DNA of 6,290 nt from Flavobacteriaceae bacterium (lineage in GTDB: Bacteria > Bacteroidota > Bacteroidia > Flavobacteriales > Flavobacteriaceae): contig JABAYZ010000155.1 of the NCBI GenBank assembly GCA_018608735.1, forward strand, positions 1-6,290, written 5' to 3'. This document shows positions 5,747 to 6,290 of the stretch, in pieces (the stretch's first letter is position 1; each line of letters starts with the position of its first letter). A model generated the notes under the pieces. That model saw only the letters and a program-made list of their open reading frames with translations, had not been told where the DNA came from and made no database searches. The position numbers were made by a program, and so were the translations under genes.

Positions 5747-6290
5747 TTAAGATATTTTCATCAAATCTTCTTCCATTTTCTTAATAAAGAAGATTCGGTA
5801 AAGATAAAACAACGGAAAGCCTAAAAGGATGAAAACGAATGAATTTGTCAGGAATTTAACTTTTAATAATTTATAAAAGTCCGATTGATTTGAAATTGTT
5901 TTTTGGAACACAACCAGAAAAAAGATTAGGATTAGTGCACCTAGAGTTGTTAATAGTTTGCCAATAAGAGGAAATTCGTTATTGTTTAGAATTGCTCCGC
6001 CAAATCCAAAAACAATCGTGAGTATATTTAAAATTACAGCGAGTTTAGAATTTTCTTTAAAATCGATATATAATCGTAACGCATTTTCATAGTTTTGGTT
6101 AGCTAAATTACCACCCATTTTAAGTTCAAGTTCACTAATACCTCTCGATTTTAAAACGTTTAAGGCGGTTTGTTTATAATTTAAAGCTAACCCATATTGA
6201 CGGAAATTTTTAACGATATCAATCAATTTATGGTTTTCAAACTGCTCCAATTCAGAAGCTATTTCTGAAGTGATGAGTTTCGTATTCTTG
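5747..6290 (-). CDS. C-terminal part of a membrane protein, possibly LptF/LptG-family permease (5' end outside window)
   Basis: The reading frame is open from the right edge to the stop at 5749-5747, about 181 residues, with no in-frame ATG. A TTG at 6250-6248 lies mid-frame: the codons before it (KNTKLITSEIASE) read as ordinary protein, so the gene almost surely starts beyond the window. After a soluble helical region (about the first 80 visible residues, including NFRQYG and LKSRGISELELK) come three hydrophobic segments, near 6043-5985, 5971-5906 and 5842-5783, then a basic/acidic tail. No enzyme motif is visible. In Flavobacteriaceae an LptF/LptG-family permease, the inner-membrane part of the LPS exporter, often sits directly before ribB, and from memory some of these carry a C-terminal extension of this kind. 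That identity is an inference from context and recall; the permease core is not in view. Confidence 0.55.
   Translation of the reverse strand, partial: KNTKLITSEIASELEQFENHKLIDIVKNFRQYGLALNYKQTALNVLKSRGISELELKMGGNLANQNYENALRLYIDFKENSKLAVILNILTIVFGFGGAILNNNEFPLIGKLLTTLGALILIFFLVVFQKTISNQSDFYKLLKVKFLTNSFVFILLGFPLFYLYRIFFIKKMEEDLMKIS

Overview
The window looks like a chromosomal segment of a member of the Flavobacteriaceae (Bacteroidota). The evidence is its low-GC DNA, several TAnnTTTG-type -7 boxes (the Bacteroidota sigma-A promoter form), weak A-rich translation starts in place of clear Shine-Dalgarno sites, a lipoprotein whose mature start resembles a Bacteroidota surface-export signal, and the kinds of genes present. 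I see no transposase, phage gene, CRISPR array or plasmid function. The content is mostly housekeeping.

Layout, left to right. Positions 25-947 (minus) hold a complete xerD-type tyrosine recombinase with its terminator. Positions 1166-2238 (minus) hold a secreted lipoprotein with two probable lipocalin-like halves, its terminator and a probable promoter. Positions 2279-2603 are a non-coding tract with a tRNA-Ser(UGA) on the minus strand, a textbook promoter in front of it (TTTG-N19-TATATTTG), and three successive hairpins behind it. One of these hairpins follows a short sequence that closely echoes the tRNA 3' end. Positions 2695-4554 (plus) are a two-gene operon: a nitroreductase-family flavoprotein, then, 7 bp later, a PLP aminotransferase that strongly resembles KdnA, which makes the 8-amino form of Kdo in the inner core of LPS. 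Positions 4551-5705 (minus) encode a RibB (DHBP synthase) fused to a GTP-cyclohydrolase-II-like domain that has lost its zinc cysteines, so the protein resembles the RibBX type. Positions 5747-6290 (minus) are the 3' part of a membrane-protein gene that runs off the right edge. It may be the C-terminal extension of an LptF/LptG-family permease, which commonly precedes ribB in this family.

How the genes fit together: ribB and the partial gene upstream of it are co-directional, 41 bp apart, and may be co-transcribed. The kdnA-like gene and the ribB gene converge and share a TTAA in which both stop codons lie, with no terminator between them. Two genes (kdnA-like, and LptF/G-like if that call is right) concern LPS assembly, but they are on opposite strands and not in one operon. 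The best candidates for further interest are the kdnA-like gene without a visible kdnB partner, the degenerate RibA half, and the hairpin-rich tract next to the tRNA.
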